Of a DNA stretch of 64,000 bases, positions 37,857 to 45,628 are shown in pieces. A program made the translations under genes and the position numbers. Source of the stretch: CAWJFP01 sp963842155 (GTDB lineage Bacteria > Pseudomonadota > Alphaproteobacteria > JACZXZ01). Each line of letters opens with the position of its first letter. Within the stretch, counting starts at the first letter, position 1. The notes beneath the pieces are model-generated. The model was not told where the DNA came from, made no database searches, and was given only the letters and a program-made list of their open reading frames with translations. Location: the NCBI GenBank assembly GCA_963842155.1, contig CAWJFP010000025.1, forward strand, positions 56,566 through 120,565. The letters run 5' to 3'.

Positions 37857-38267
37857 TCAGGGATGCGCGCCTTCACCCAGATTGTCGGGCCAGCGATGGT
37901 CCTTGCAGCCGAGTCGCGACAGATGCCAAATCAGCTGAACGCCGCGATAGGGCTTGCCGAGCCACGCCGCGGCGGTCGATGCCTTGGCGGCCGCCTCGGC
38001 GCGGCTGTCGCCCGAAAGATAAAGAATCGGAACATCGGGGCGAAGGGCGCGCGCCTGACGGGCAACCTCGATGCCGTCCATGCCGGGCATGGCGATGTCG
38101 AGGATGATGATCTCGATCTCGGGATGGGCGCGAAAGGTTGCGAGCGCCTCGGCCCCGCCGGCGGCCTCGCAAGGCGTAACCCCCGCCTCGCGCAGCGTTT
38201 CGACGGCAATTTCACGAACATCGGCATCATCATCGACGACGAGCACCACGCACATAGGCAGGATCAC
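37857..38267 (-). CDS. Single-domain response regulator (CheY-like receiver)
   Basis: 136 residues. Canonical receiver with acidic pair VVDDDADVRE, phospho-acceptor Asp in IIILDIAMPGMDG, Thr/Ser site in ILYLSGDS and Lys in WLGKPYRGVQL. No output domain follows, so it acts by protein contact or as a relay. Both GTG 38267 and ATG 38255 are possible starts, and neither has a strong ribosome site. It is the first gene of a unit with the HAD and PQQ-sugar dehydrogenase genes. No cognate kinase is nearby. Confidence 0.8.
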   Translation of the reverse strand: MILPMCVVLVVDDDADVREIAVETLREAGVTPCEAAGGAEALATFRAHPEIEIIILDIAMPGMDGIEVARQARALRPDVPILYLSGDSRAEAAAKASTAAAWLGKPYRGVQLIWHLSRLGCKDHRWPDNLGEGAHP

Positions 38268-38613
38268 ATGGTTAAGCTGGTCCGCAATATCAACGTCATT
38301 CTAACGCCCTTGGTTCCGGCCCCGCCAAAAAATATTTGTCGGGGCAAGGGGACGCGCGCGTCGAGGCATGGTCGGAATTACGGCGGGGTCTAAATAATCC
38401 TGCGATTCCGGCAACCCCGGCCGGCGGGTCGAGCCTATAGGCTCGTCGCGGGCGAAGGAAGCGGGTCGGCCCCGGGTCGCCGCGGCTGCGGCAGAGGGCG
38501 GGGCTGTTATTCCGTCGAGATAATAGGTAATACGGGCACGATCTGCTCGCCCGGGCTCATGCGGCCGGGCGCCGCCGCGCCGGCGCAAACGAAACTCCTG
38601 ACGGATCGAGACA
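38268..38613. other. 346-base intergenic region with a 16-base perfect palindrome
   Basis: A divergent gap between the receiver gene and the MaoC gene. It holds CGAGCCTATAGGCTCG at 38430-38445, a perfect dyad that could bind a regulator. I see no convincing gene, tRNA or riboswitch; the open frames here are composition shadows. Confidence 0.5.
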
Positions 38614-39095
38614 ATGACATCATCGAGCTTCGCCACGCCGACCGATCAGCGCTATTTCGAGGATTACGTGCCGGGCTCGGTATTCGAATTCGGCCCCGTG
38701 ACTATCGAGGAGGCCGAGATCCTCGAATTCGCCCGACGGTTCGATCCGCAGTATATCCATACCGACCCGGCGCGCGCCGCAAAGGGCCCCTTCGGCGGCC
38801 TCATCGCCAGCGGTTGGCATACCGGCGTCTTGATGATGCGTCTCTATGTCGAGAACTATCTCTCGTCGGTGGCGAGTCTCCGCCTCGCCCGGCGGCGGAC
38901 GAGCTGCGCTGGCTCAAGCCCGTGCGCCCGGGCGACAGCTTGCGCGTCCGCGCAACGGTGCTCGAGGCCAAGCGCTCGCGCTCGAAACCGGATCGCGGCA
39001 TGGTCCGCACGCTCATCGAGGTGCTCAACCAGCATGGCGAGCTGGTGATGAGCGTCAAGGCGGTGAACTTCCTCGGCTGCCGCGACGGCGCGTGA
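38614..39095 (+). CDS. MaoC-like (R)-specific enoyl-CoA hydratase, frame broken once
   Basis: About 159 residues after repair. The hot-dog fold pattern is clear: RYFEDYVPGSVFEFGPVTI, EILEFARRFDPQYIHTDP (Asp..His hydratase motif) and GLIASGWHTGVLMMRLYV. The C-terminal part PAADELRWLKPVRPGDSLRV and VLNQHGELVMSVKAVNFLG lies in another frame. The shift is at about 38880-38900, a GC-rich stretch. The D-x(4)-H hydratase motif is intact. It would hydrate trans-2-enoyl-CoA to (R)-3-hydroxyacyl-CoA. Start ATG 38614 has GGA upstream. It converges with btaB. Confidence 0.8.
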
Positions 39096-39110
39096 GTTTC
39101 GCGCCTCGCC

Positions 39111-39788
39111 TTAAGTCGCTCTCGCGGGCGCCTTCCGATAGAAGATAATGCAGGCGTAGTCGCCAAAGAGCGACGCAACAGTGAGCGCGCCGCCGCCGCG
39201 CTCGGCCATTCGCTCGAGATAGGCCGGCAGCTCCGCGCGCGGCATGACCTCGAAGAGCGCGAGCCAGCGGCGCAGCAGCAGGCGAAACGCGCGGGGCAAC
39301 CTGCGCTGTTCGGAGAAATCCACGATTGCGAGCCGCCCGACCGGTCCGAGCACTTCGATAGCGCGGTCAATGGCGCGTTGCCACGTCGGGATCATCGACA
39401 GCGTGTAGGAGAAAATCACCAGGTCGAGCGGCTTGCCGAGGCCGAAGGTCGCGTCCGGGTCGAGCTCGTCGGCAAGCCAGCGGCGGAGCTGGATGCGGCC
39501 GCCGAGCCCCTCGCGCGCGATGCGCCGGCGCGCGGTCCTCAGCATCTCCTCCGACGCGTCGATGCCGTGGATGCGCGCCTCGGGATAGCGACGCGCGAGG
39601 GCCACCAGGTTGCGCCCCGTGCCGCAGCCGACTTCGCAGACGATATCGCCCGGCTGCAATTCGAGCCGCGCGATCAGCCGGTCTCGGCCGAGCAGGTAGA
39701 ATTTGCGGCTCAGGTCGTAGATGTGCCGCTGATGGCGGTACATCCGATCCATGCGCGCGCCGGCGTCGGCGCCGAGGAGCTCAGTCAT
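39111..39788 (-). CDS. btaB: Betaine-lipid synthesis N-methyltransferase BtaB
   Basis: About 225 residues. SAM site VCEVGCGTGRNL with post-motif GIDASEEML; the opening RMDRMYRHQRHIYDLSRKFYLLGRDRLI is the BtaB signature (substrate-membrane region), and the C-terminal FGDYACIIFYRK ends the family. It trimethylates the homoserine head group made by BtaA on diacylglycerol, giving DGTS (diacylglyceryl-N,N,N-trimethylhomoserine). It starts inside the end of btaA (8-base overlap, ATGACTGA), so translation is coupled. Start ATG 39788. Confidence 0.85.
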   Translation of the reverse strand: MTELLGADAGARMDRMYRHQRHIYDLSRKFYLLGRDRLIARLELQPGDIVCEVGCGTGRNLVALARRYPEARIHGIDASEEMLRTARRRIAREGLGGRIQLRRWLADELDPDATFGLGKPLDLVIFSYTLSMIPTWQRAIDRAIEVLGPVGRLAIVDFSEQRRLPRAFRLLLRRWLALFEVMPRAELPAYLERMAERGGGALTVASLFGDYACIIFYRKAPARAT

Positions 39789-40995
39789 GCCGGCTGTAAA
39801 TATGGAAGCCGCCATAGATCGCCGAGCGGTCGCGCCGGAAGAGGGTCGCGGCAAGCTCGCTCTCCGCGTGCCAGCCGGCAAGAAGCTCGGGCGGTAGCGC
39901 CGCTTCCAAGGGCGAGCCCTGGGCCGCGGTGCGGAAGATCACGAGCGCGCCGGGCCGCGCGGTGCGGGTGATCGCGCGCCAAAGCTCGCCAAGACGGTCC
40001 GGGCTCATCCAGTCCTGCGCGTCGAGCAGTACATAGCGGTCGAGGCTCGCCGCGGGCTCCGCGGCGAGGAAATCGCCGATCGAAGCCAACATGGTCCTCA
40101 CGCGCGGCGCGCGCCGGGCGAGGGTGCGGAAGCATTCCGGGCGCAGATAATCCGGGACCGGCCCTTGGGCCTGAAGGCCGTAGCGCCGGCCGAAGGCCTG
40201 CCAGGCGAAATAATTCTCCTCGATGGGAAATTCGCAAGCGAGACGGCGCAGACGCTCGAGACAGAGCTTGGCGATATCGCCTTGCGCGTCGTTGCTGAGA
40301 GCGGCGAACTGCGCCGGCGGGATGCCAAAACTGTAGAGCGTGGCGGGCAGGCGGCAAAGCGCTTTGACGGCGCGCGTCTCGAAGATGGGTGCAACCCAGC
40401 GCTCGAACAGCGCGGCCTGCTCCTCGAGGCTGGTGGCGGTGAGCATACGGGCGGGATCGCCGCCCAGCAGACGCGCCGCGACATGCAGCATGCCAATGAA
40501 GCGGCCCTGCACGCCATGACGATAAAGGCCGTTCGAGAAATAGCCGAGCCGCCGCGTGCCGAAGGGCGAGCGCCCTTCCCAGAAGCCGCGCGTCTCGTCG
40601 TCGAGATGGGGCCGCAGATAACGGCGATAGATGGTCCATGCGTCGGGATCGGCGCCGGTCCCGAAAAGGCGGTAGAAACTCTCGTGGTCGGGCAAATGCT
40701 GCACGGCGGCGAGCTTGAGCCGCGTCAGCGCCAGATGGGCCGGGTTCAGATCGACCGCGACGATCTCGGCCGGGTCGGCGAGCAGATAATTGAGCACGTT
40801 GCAGCCGCCGGAAGCGATAGTGAGAAGCCGGCTTGACGGCTCGAGCCGCAAGGCCGCGAGATCGACCGCGGGATCCTCCCAAATCTGGTTATAGACCAGC
40901 CGGTGGAACCAGATGGCGAAAAGACGCTCGAGTGCGCCTTTCCTGCTCGCGGCAGGGCTTTGATAGACCGCTTGCTTGAGGAGCATCGTTGTCAT
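39781..40995 (-). CDS. btaA: S-adenosylmethionine:diacylglycerol 3-amino-3-carboxypropyltransferase BtaA
   Basis: About 404 residues, DUF3419/BtaA family. Key segments are HRLVYNQIWEDPAVDLAALRL, the SAM site LTIASGGCNVLNYLLADPAEIVAVDLNPAHLAL, and YVLLDAQDWMSPDRLGELW. It transfers the aminocarboxypropyl group of SAM to diacylglycerol, the first step to betaine lipids. Known alphaproteobacterial btaAB genes are induced under phosphate starvation so that phospholipid can be replaced. A Pho-box-like site lies about 98 bases upstream of ATG 40995, in agreement. ATG 40986 is an alternative start. Confidence 0.88.
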   Translation of the reverse strand: MTTMLLKQAVYQSPAASRKGALERLFAIWFHRLVYNQIWEDPAVDLAALRLEPSSRLLTIASGGCNVLNYLLADPAEIVAVDLNPAHLALTRLKLAAVQHLPDHESFYRLFGTGADPDAWTIYRRYLRPHLDDETRGFWEGRSPFGTRRLGYFSNGLYRHGVQGRFIGMLHVAARLLGGDPARMLTATSLEEQAALFERWVAPIFETRAVKALCRLPATLYSFGIPPAQFAALSNDAQGDIAKLCLERLRRLACEFPIEENYFAWQAFGRRYGLQAQGPVPDYLRPECFRTLARRAPRVRTMLASIGDFLAAEPAASLDRYVLLDAQDWMSPDRLGELWRAITRTARPGALVIFRTAAQGSPLEAALPPELLAGWHAESELAATLFRRDRSAIYGGFHIYSRHD

Positions 40996-41092
40996 GCCCG
41001 GCGAACTCCGTGAATTGTCGGTCCTATGGGTCGAGTGGCTCGCGCCCGGTCCCACAAGGTCTAGGCGGCGTCCCTCCTGTTACAGGAAATGA

Positions 41093-41110
41093 GTGACGGT
41101 TTGATGACCG
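41093..41110 (-). promoter_or_regulatory. Pho box (PhoB site) upstream of btaAB
   Basis: On the minus strand CGGTCAT-CAAA-CCGTCAC gives two 7-base repeats 11 bases apart, with one mismatch each to the PhoB consensus CTGTCAT-NNNN-CTGTCAT/C. About 8 bases downstream is TGTAAC, a plausible -10. A perfect 13-base dyad TCCTGTTACAGGA (41075-41087) overlaps the -10 area and could be a second operator. The site lies 98 bases before the btaA start. Confidence 0.65.
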
Positions 41111-41194
41111 CAGCAATGCCGGACCCGCGGGCTCCGGATCCAGGCCCGTGGAATGGCGAAGCCTCGTTTGCGGCGTCTCGGCGCTGCCGGCCCC

Positions 41195-41680
41195 CTAGTC
41201 GCGGAAGTTCACGAACTGCAAGGGCTGCTCGACCTTCGCGCCGCGGACGAGCGCGATCGCCTCTTGCAGATCGTCGCGCTTCTTGCCGCTGACGCGCAAT
41301 TCATCGCCTTGAATCGAGACCTGGACCTTGAGCTTGCTGTCCTTGAGCTCCTTGACGAGGCGTTTGGCAAGCTCGCGGTCGATGCCCTGCTTGACGGTGA
41401 TCTCCTGGCGCAGCGTATCGCCCGCGGCGCGTTCCGGCTCCTTGAAATCGAGCGCCGAGGGGTCGACCTTGCGCCGCACGAGATGGCCCTTCAGTAGCTC
41501 ATGCATCTGTCGCAGCTTCGTCTGGTCGTCGGCGCGCAGGGTTAGCACGGTGTCCTTGCGCTCGATTCCGCATTTCGAATCCTTGAAGTCGAAGCGCGTG
41601 GCGATCTCGCGCGCGATATTGCCCAATGCGTTGTCGACCTCGGCCAGGTCGGTCTTGGAGACGATGTCGAAACTCGGCAT
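41195..41680 (-). CDS. yajQ: YajQ-family cyclic-di-GMP/nucleic-acid-binding protein
   Basis: 161 residues, complete. It begins MPSFDIVSKTDLAEVDNALGN and shows the two ferredoxin-like repeats of the family (FDFKDSKCGIER, VNRKVD-type central part here VRRKVDPSALDFKEPE, and VQVSIQGDELRVSGKKRDDLQEAIALVR). Xanthomonas homologues bind c-di-GMP and act with transcription factors. GGAGG precedes the start. It is a single gene between btaA's promoter region and the terminator of the next operon. Confidence 0.92.
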   Translation of the reverse strand: MPSFDIVSKTDLAEVDNALGNIAREIATRFDFKDSKCGIERKDTVLTLRADDQTKLRQMHELLKGHLVRRKVDPSALDFKEPERAAGDTLRQEITVKQGIDRELAKRLVKELKDSKLKVQVSIQGDELRVSGKKRDDLQEAIALVRGAKVEQPLQFVNFRD

Positions 41681-41765
41681 GTCGGCCTCCTCCCAAGGGG
41701 CGCGAAGCAGGTTAGCCGCAATGCCGTCGCCAAGGCAAAGGCGGGTCGCGCGCGTTTCGGAGAAA

Positions 41766-41796
41766 GAAAAAGCCCTCTCCCGCGAGGGGAGAGGGC
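41766..41796 (-). terminator. Rho-independent terminator
   Basis: On the minus strand GCCCTCTCCCC-TCGC-GGGAGAGGGC forms a 10-base-pair stem (41772-41796) followed by TTTTTCTTTCT (41762-41771). It ends transcription of the leftward envelope genes, 55 bases after the His-rich protein stop. Confidence 0.85.
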
Positions 41797-41850
41797 GATC
41801 GGGAGGGGACGCGCGGAAAAGTCGGGCCTGGTCGTGCGTTTCGAAGCCGT

Positions 41851-42156
41851 CTATTGAATCCCGACGCCGATTCCGACGCCGGGGAAGAAGAGGCCGATGC
41901 CCGGCGAGGGCGGCGGCGGGCCATAGACGCCCGGCGGCGGACCGTAATAGCCGTAGGGCTGATAACCGCCGTAATAGGGGTGGTCATGGCGCCAATGATC
42001 GTCGTGACGAGCGTCGTGACGGTCGTCATGCCGATCATGGTCGTCATGGCGAACCTGTGCGAGCGCCGAGCCGAGCGGAAAGGCGGCGGTCAGCGAGACC
42101 AAGGCGAGCGTCATCACGATCCTGCCGGCGCCCGTGCGGAGGCTATGGACTTTCAT
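41851..42156 (-). CDS. Small secreted His/Asp-rich, Tyr/Pro/Gly-rich protein
   Basis: 101 residues. A signal peptide (IVMTLALVSLTAAFPLGSALAQ) precedes a repeat HDDHDRHDDRHDARHDDHW with about ten His and as many Asp, then a YGGYQPYGYYGPPPGVYGPPPP tail. The His/Asp clusters suggest metal binding in the periplasm; the Tyr/Pro/Gly part is like small proline-rich envelope proteins. I recognise no family. It follows the LTxxQ protein by 72 bases and is closed by a strong terminator. Its coding strand is supported by the terminator and signal peptide. Confidence 0.6.
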   Translation of the reverse strand: MKVHSLRTGAGRIVMTLALVSLTAAFPLGSALAQVRHDDHDRHDDRHDARHDDHWRHDHPYYGGYQPYGYYGPPPGVYGPPPPSPGIGLFFPGVGIGVGIQ

Positions 42157-42229
42157 TGTCGTGCTCCTCTTAGCGAATCTTCCGTCTCTTACAGTCCGTT
42201 CGGCCGAGGGTGGACGTGCTGGCCTTCGC

Positions 42230-42793
42230 TCAGGCGCCCTTCTTCGTTCGCGCGTTGATGCGGGCGCGGAACAGCGCGTCGGCATGCTTCTTCTGGTCGT
42301 CCGACATGCCGTTATAGAGAGCCTCGAACGCCGAGATGAACTTCTTGAGGCCTTCGGCATGGGCGTCCGCGATCTCGGCGTAGGACTTTAGGTCGTCGAC
42401 CGCGGTCATGGTCTTGGCGCCCTCGGCCCGGGCCTTGACGAGCTGCTCCATGCGAGCGGCGTTCTCGCGCATCACGTCGGTGACGGCTTTCCACTGCTCT
42501 TCCTGGTCCTTGGTGATCTTGAGCTTGGCGTGAAGCTCCTTGATGCGCGCCTCGATGCGACTGTTCACCGGTGTGACGGCCGCGCCGCTCGGAGCCATCG
42601 TGCTCGGCGCCGCGGTCGATGGCGCCTGCGTCGAAGTGCCTTGGGCGAGGATCAGCGCGGAGGGCGCGGTACCGCCCGCGGTCAGCCGCGCCTGGTCGAC
42701 GGCGTCCGCACGCGAAGTCGTGGCCACCGCAAGCGAGCCGAGCAGCATGATCGCCGCCACGGCGTACGCAGCCGGTTTGGTGCAATGGAACAT
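42230..42793 (-). CDS. Spy/CpxP-like periplasmic protein (LTxxQ motif)
   Basis: 187 residues. A signal peptide (YAVAAIMLLGSLAVATTSRA) is followed by a Ser/Thr/Pro/Ala-rich linker (about 45-75). An alpha-helical domain carries the degenerate LTxxQ pairs LKITKDQEEQWKAV and MSDDQKKHADALF. Spy and CpxP are cradle-shaped ATP-independent chaperones and stress sensors of the envelope. Long helices (residues about 80-180) have the charged pattern expected. It probably serves in envelope stress together with the His-rich protein downstream. Start ATG 42793 follows the end of DyP by about 200 bases. Confidence 0.75.
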   Translation of the reverse strand: MFHCTKPAAYAVAAIMLLGSLAVATTSRADAVDQARLTAGGTAPSALILAQGTSTQAPSTAAPSTMAPSGAAVTPVNSRIEARIKELHAKLKITKDQEEQWKAVTDVMRENAARMEQLVKARAEGAKTMTAVDDLKSYAEIADAHAEGLKKFISAFEALYNGMSDDQKKHADALFRARINARTKKGA

Positions 42794-42992
42794 GTTTCTT
42801 TCTCCTTGGTTCGCGACCGCCGGGAAATCGGCATCGCCGCATAGCCATGCCATTCCGCGTCAGAGGTTGTACTCCGGCTGGCGCGGAAATCCTGTGATAA
42901 TTGGAAGACAATCTTGTAGCATAGGCAGGTTAGGCGCTTCACCCGCAGCTGTAAACCGGGCGCAGCTTTTGTTGCGCCCCGGGCTCGCAGAG

Positions 42993-44321
42993 TCAGGCCG
43001 TCTTGAACAGCCGCTGCCCCAGGAACTCGCCCTCGCGCAGGCCGGGCGGGCAGGCGAAAAGGCCGCCGCCGGTGTGGGTGACGAACTGGTTGAGGGCGTC
43101 GAGCTTCGACATGGTCTCGAACAGCTTGATGAAGCTCGAGCGCGGATCGCGCTGGTAGCACATGAAGAGGATTCCGGCGTCATATTCCAGGCCCTGGCGC
43201 CAGGGCGGCCAGCGCTCGGCGGTGAGGTTCGTCCCGTCATTGTAGGAATAGCCGCGCCGCAGCATCTGGGCGCCGCCGTTGCTCGCGGCGGCGCCGAGCC
43301 GCACATGGGCGTTGTCGGGAATGAGGGGATTGCCGTCCTTGTCCGCCGCGTCCAGGTCGAGCGTATCGAACTCGCTCTTTTTGCCGAGGGGCGCGCCGGA
43401 ATATTTATGGCGGCCGATGACCTGCTCCTGGTAGTCGACCTCCGTGCGGTCCCAATGCTCAAGCGCCATGCGGACGCGGCGTACCACGAGGTAAGAGCCG
43501 CCGCGCATCCACTCGGGTCCCTCCGCGCCGACCCAGACCACCTCGTCGAGCCCCTGGGGATCGGCGGGATTGTCCGTCTTTTTCGGATTCTGCGTGCCGT
43601 CCTTGAAACCCAACAGGTTACGCGGCGTGCCTTTCCCCGCCGGGCCGGAGAGGAAGCCCGTCTGGGTCCAACGCAGCTCTGCCGCGCCATAAGCCAGACG
43701 CGCGAGCTGCCGCACCGCATGAAAGGCGACTTGCGCGTCCTCGGCGCAGGCCTGTACGGAGAGATCGCCCCCCGTGCGGCTTGCCAAAAGCTGGTCGCCG
43801 TTGAAGCGCGGCAGATCGACGAGTGCAGCGGGACGGCTCGCGGCGAGGCCGTAACGGTCCTGGCCGCCCTTGCTGAAAAGTCCGGCCCCGAAGCCGAAAG
43901 TCAAGGTCAGGCGCGCCGGCCCGAGCTCGAGCGCGTCGCCGGAATCGGCCGCCGGCCGGGCGAGGTCCTCGCCGAGCGCCGCCGCCGGGTCGCCCCTCGT
44001 CATTCGCGCGGCAGCCTCGGTCCACGCCCGCAAGAGCCGCACGACGTCGGCCTGGCTTTTCGCCGCGAGGTCGAAGGCGGCGAAATAGGTATGGCTCTGC
44101 TGCGGCGTGACGATGCCGCCCTGGTGATCGCCCCAGAAGGGCTCGCCGGCGCTTGGGCCGGGGGGCGGCGCCGCGGGCGAGGCGGGGTTCGCGGGCTGCT
44201 CGACGCTGCTCGTCATCGAGCGCGCGCCCAGGCCCGTGCCGGCCGCGGCCGCGAGGCCGCCCGCCGCCACGAGAAAGCGGCGGCGGGATTTGCTCGGTGC
44301 TTTCTTCTCCGGCGCGCTCAT
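42993..44321 (-). CDS. efeB: Tat-exported DyP-type haem peroxidase (EfeB/YcdB-like)
   Basis: 442 residues. A Tat signal (SRRRFLVAAGG at about 12-22) is followed by two ferredoxin-like halves. The DyP motif GFKDGT (distal Asp) is followed by KTDNP, and the proximal haem His is expected in NAHVRL. EfeB of E. coli takes iron from haem and, with EfeUO, aids ferrous iron uptake; here no efeU or efeO is present. The upstream NHL gene overlaps by four bases (ATGA), so the two form an operon behind a Fur-box-like site. Peroxidase activity on dyes or lignin compounds is an alternative role. Confidence 0.85.
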   Translation of the reverse strand: MSAPEKKAPSKSRRRFLVAAGGLAAAAGTGLGARSMTSSVEQPANPASPAAPPPGPSAGEPFWGDHQGGIVTPQQSHTYFAAFDLAAKSQADVVRLLRAWTEAAARMTRGDPAAALGEDLARPAADSGDALELGPARLTLTFGFGAGLFSKGGQDRYGLAASRPAALVDLPRFNGDQLLASRTGGDLSVQACAEDAQVAFHAVRQLARLAYGAAELRWTQTGFLSGPAGKGTPRNLLGFKDGTQNPKKTDNPADPQGLDEVVWVGAEGPEWMRGGSYLVVRRVRMALEHWDRTEVDYQEQVIGRHKYSGAPLGKKSEFDTLDLDAADKDGNPLIPDNAHVRLGAAASNGGAQMLRRGYSYNDGTNLTAERWPPWRQGLEYDAGILFMCYQRDPRSSFIKLFETMSKLDALNQFVTHTGGGLFACPPGLREGEFLGQRLFKTA

Positions 44322-45466
44322 CGCGCTAGGACGAGCGTATTCATGTCGTCCTCCACATAATAGAACCCGTCGCCCGCCGGCGTCATGGCGATGCCGAACA
44401 GATCGCCATTGCCGGGCGGCGTCTGCGCCTTGTCGGCGTCGATCCATTGCGCGTAGAGCTGCTTGCCGCTCGCCGGATCGATCTCCACCGCCTGGCCGTT
44501 CAAGGCGTTGGTCACGATCAGATGGCCGTTGGGCGCGAAGCAAAGCGCGAGCGGCCGCTTGAGCAGGCCCTCCTTGGTGACCTCGCGCCCGGTGCCGGCG
44601 CTGGAGCTGCGCGTGGTCGCGTCCGAGATCGCCACGATGCGGTTGGTCAACGCGTCCGAGACGTAGAGCGTGTTGTCGCCACCCAGCGCCAGTCCGGTGG
44701 GCCCAATGAGGAAGACGCCCTTGTCGGCCTGCTCGCCGAAGCCGTCGGCGATGACGGTGCGGCTCGTGACAACGGGCGGCTTGCCCTCGGGAATGGAGAG
44801 CTCTATGCGCAGTACCGTCGCCTGGTTCACCACGGGCGGATCGTCCGTGGGGGCGCCGACGCCGAAGCCGGCATTGCTGACGAACAGCGTCGCGCTCGAA
44901 CCGTTGTCGATCACGGCCATGTTGCCCCAGGGGTCGTTGATGTCCGGCCCGGCGAGCACATTCGCGATCTTGCCTTGGGAATCGAGGATGATCAGGCAGC
45001 CCGCGCCCTTGGTCGCGGTGGTGCCGTCCTCGCTCGGCGTGCTGCCGACGATCACCCAGCCCGTCTTAAGCATCGTCATGGCGGTGCTGAGCCCGACGCC
45101 GCCGGGGCATTCCGGCAGATGGCGCGGCAGCTTGGCGAAGACGAACATCTTCTTGGTCGCGGGATTGTAGTCGACGATGGTCGTACCCAGGCCCTGCAGG
45201 TTCGCGGCGTCGTTGAAATTGTCGACCAGCACGTCGTCCTTCTGGATCAGGCCAGCGGAGACCGGCGCCACGACGATGGCATAGGGATTTTGATCGCCGT
45301 TCGCCGGCACCGTCGAGGTCAAGGTGACATGCTTATGGAGATTGGCGAGCAGGCCCGGCTGGTCCGCCGCTCGCGCCGTGCCCGCGCCGATGATCGCCGT
45401 CGCGGCGATCAACAGGCCTCGGACCACAAGGGATTGCAGCGAGCGGGGACGCCCATGGCGAGCCAT
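44318..45466 (-). CDS. Secreted NHL-type beta-propeller protein
   Basis: 382 residues with a signal peptide (VVRGLLIAATAIIGAGTARA). Repeats of the form G-x-LYVSDALTNRIVAISD, GHLIVTNALNGQAVEID, ATLFVSNAGFGVG and GFYYVEDD fit a six-bladed propeller. No catalytic motif is recognised; the fold binds ligands or partner proteins. It is the first gene of an operon with the DyP peroxidase (4-base overlap). A Fur-like palindrome stands 78 bases before its ATG. A periplasmic partner to the DyP enzyme is a reasonable inference, not shown. Confidence 0.7.
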   Translation of the reverse strand: MARHGRPRSLQSLVVRGLLIAATAIIGAGTARAADQPGLLANLHKHVTLTSTVPANGDQNPYAIVVAPVSAGLIQKDDVLVDNFNDAANLQGLGTTIVDYNPATKKMFVFAKLPRHLPECPGGVGLSTAMTMLKTGWVIVGSTPSEDGTTATKGAGCLIILDSQGKIANVLAGPDINDPWGNMAVIDNGSSATLFVSNAGFGVGAPTDDPPVVNQATVLRIELSIPEGKPPVVTSRTVIADGFGEQADKGVFLIGPTGLALGGDNTLYVSDALTNRIVAISDATTRSSSAGTGREVTKEGLLKRPLALCFAPNGHLIVTNALNGQAVEIDPASGKQLYAQWIDADKAQTPPGNGDLFGIAMTPAGDGFYYVEDDMNTLVLAR

Positions 45467-45544
45467 TGTCCTATTTCTCCTTGCTCTCGCGCCCTCAGCG
45501 CCAATCCGATCCGACCCGGATGGCCGCGATTGGGCCAGTCGCTA

Positions 45545-45568
45545 TTGCGAATGAGTTGCATTATCATA
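45545..45568 (-). promoter_or_regulatory. Fur-box-like palindrome upstream of the NHL-DyP operon
   Basis: ATTGCGAATGAGTTGCAT (45545-45562) followed by TATCAT resembles the Fur box seen in alpha- and betaproteobacteria (TTGCGAAT...TCGCAT). It is 78 bases before the NHL start. The same 18-mer with one change (T/C) occurs at 47158-47175. Confidence 0.6.
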
Positions 45569-45628
45569 TGGCTGGGTCGGATTCAAGCTATTTCCTGCGT
45601 GGGGATTTCGGGCCGGATCGAGCCGGAA

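Noticed and set aside
41195..41680. A CRISPR array or tRNA in the 41-42 kb intergenic stretches
   Set aside because: The repeats seen are single hairpins (terminator) with no regular spacing; no cloverleaf was found anywhere in the window.
42540..44360. 606-codon open frame antisense to the DyP and LTxxQ genes
   Set aside because: Tat signal, GFKDGT and the LTxxQ helices are on the minus strand; no ribosome site or motif supports the plus frame.
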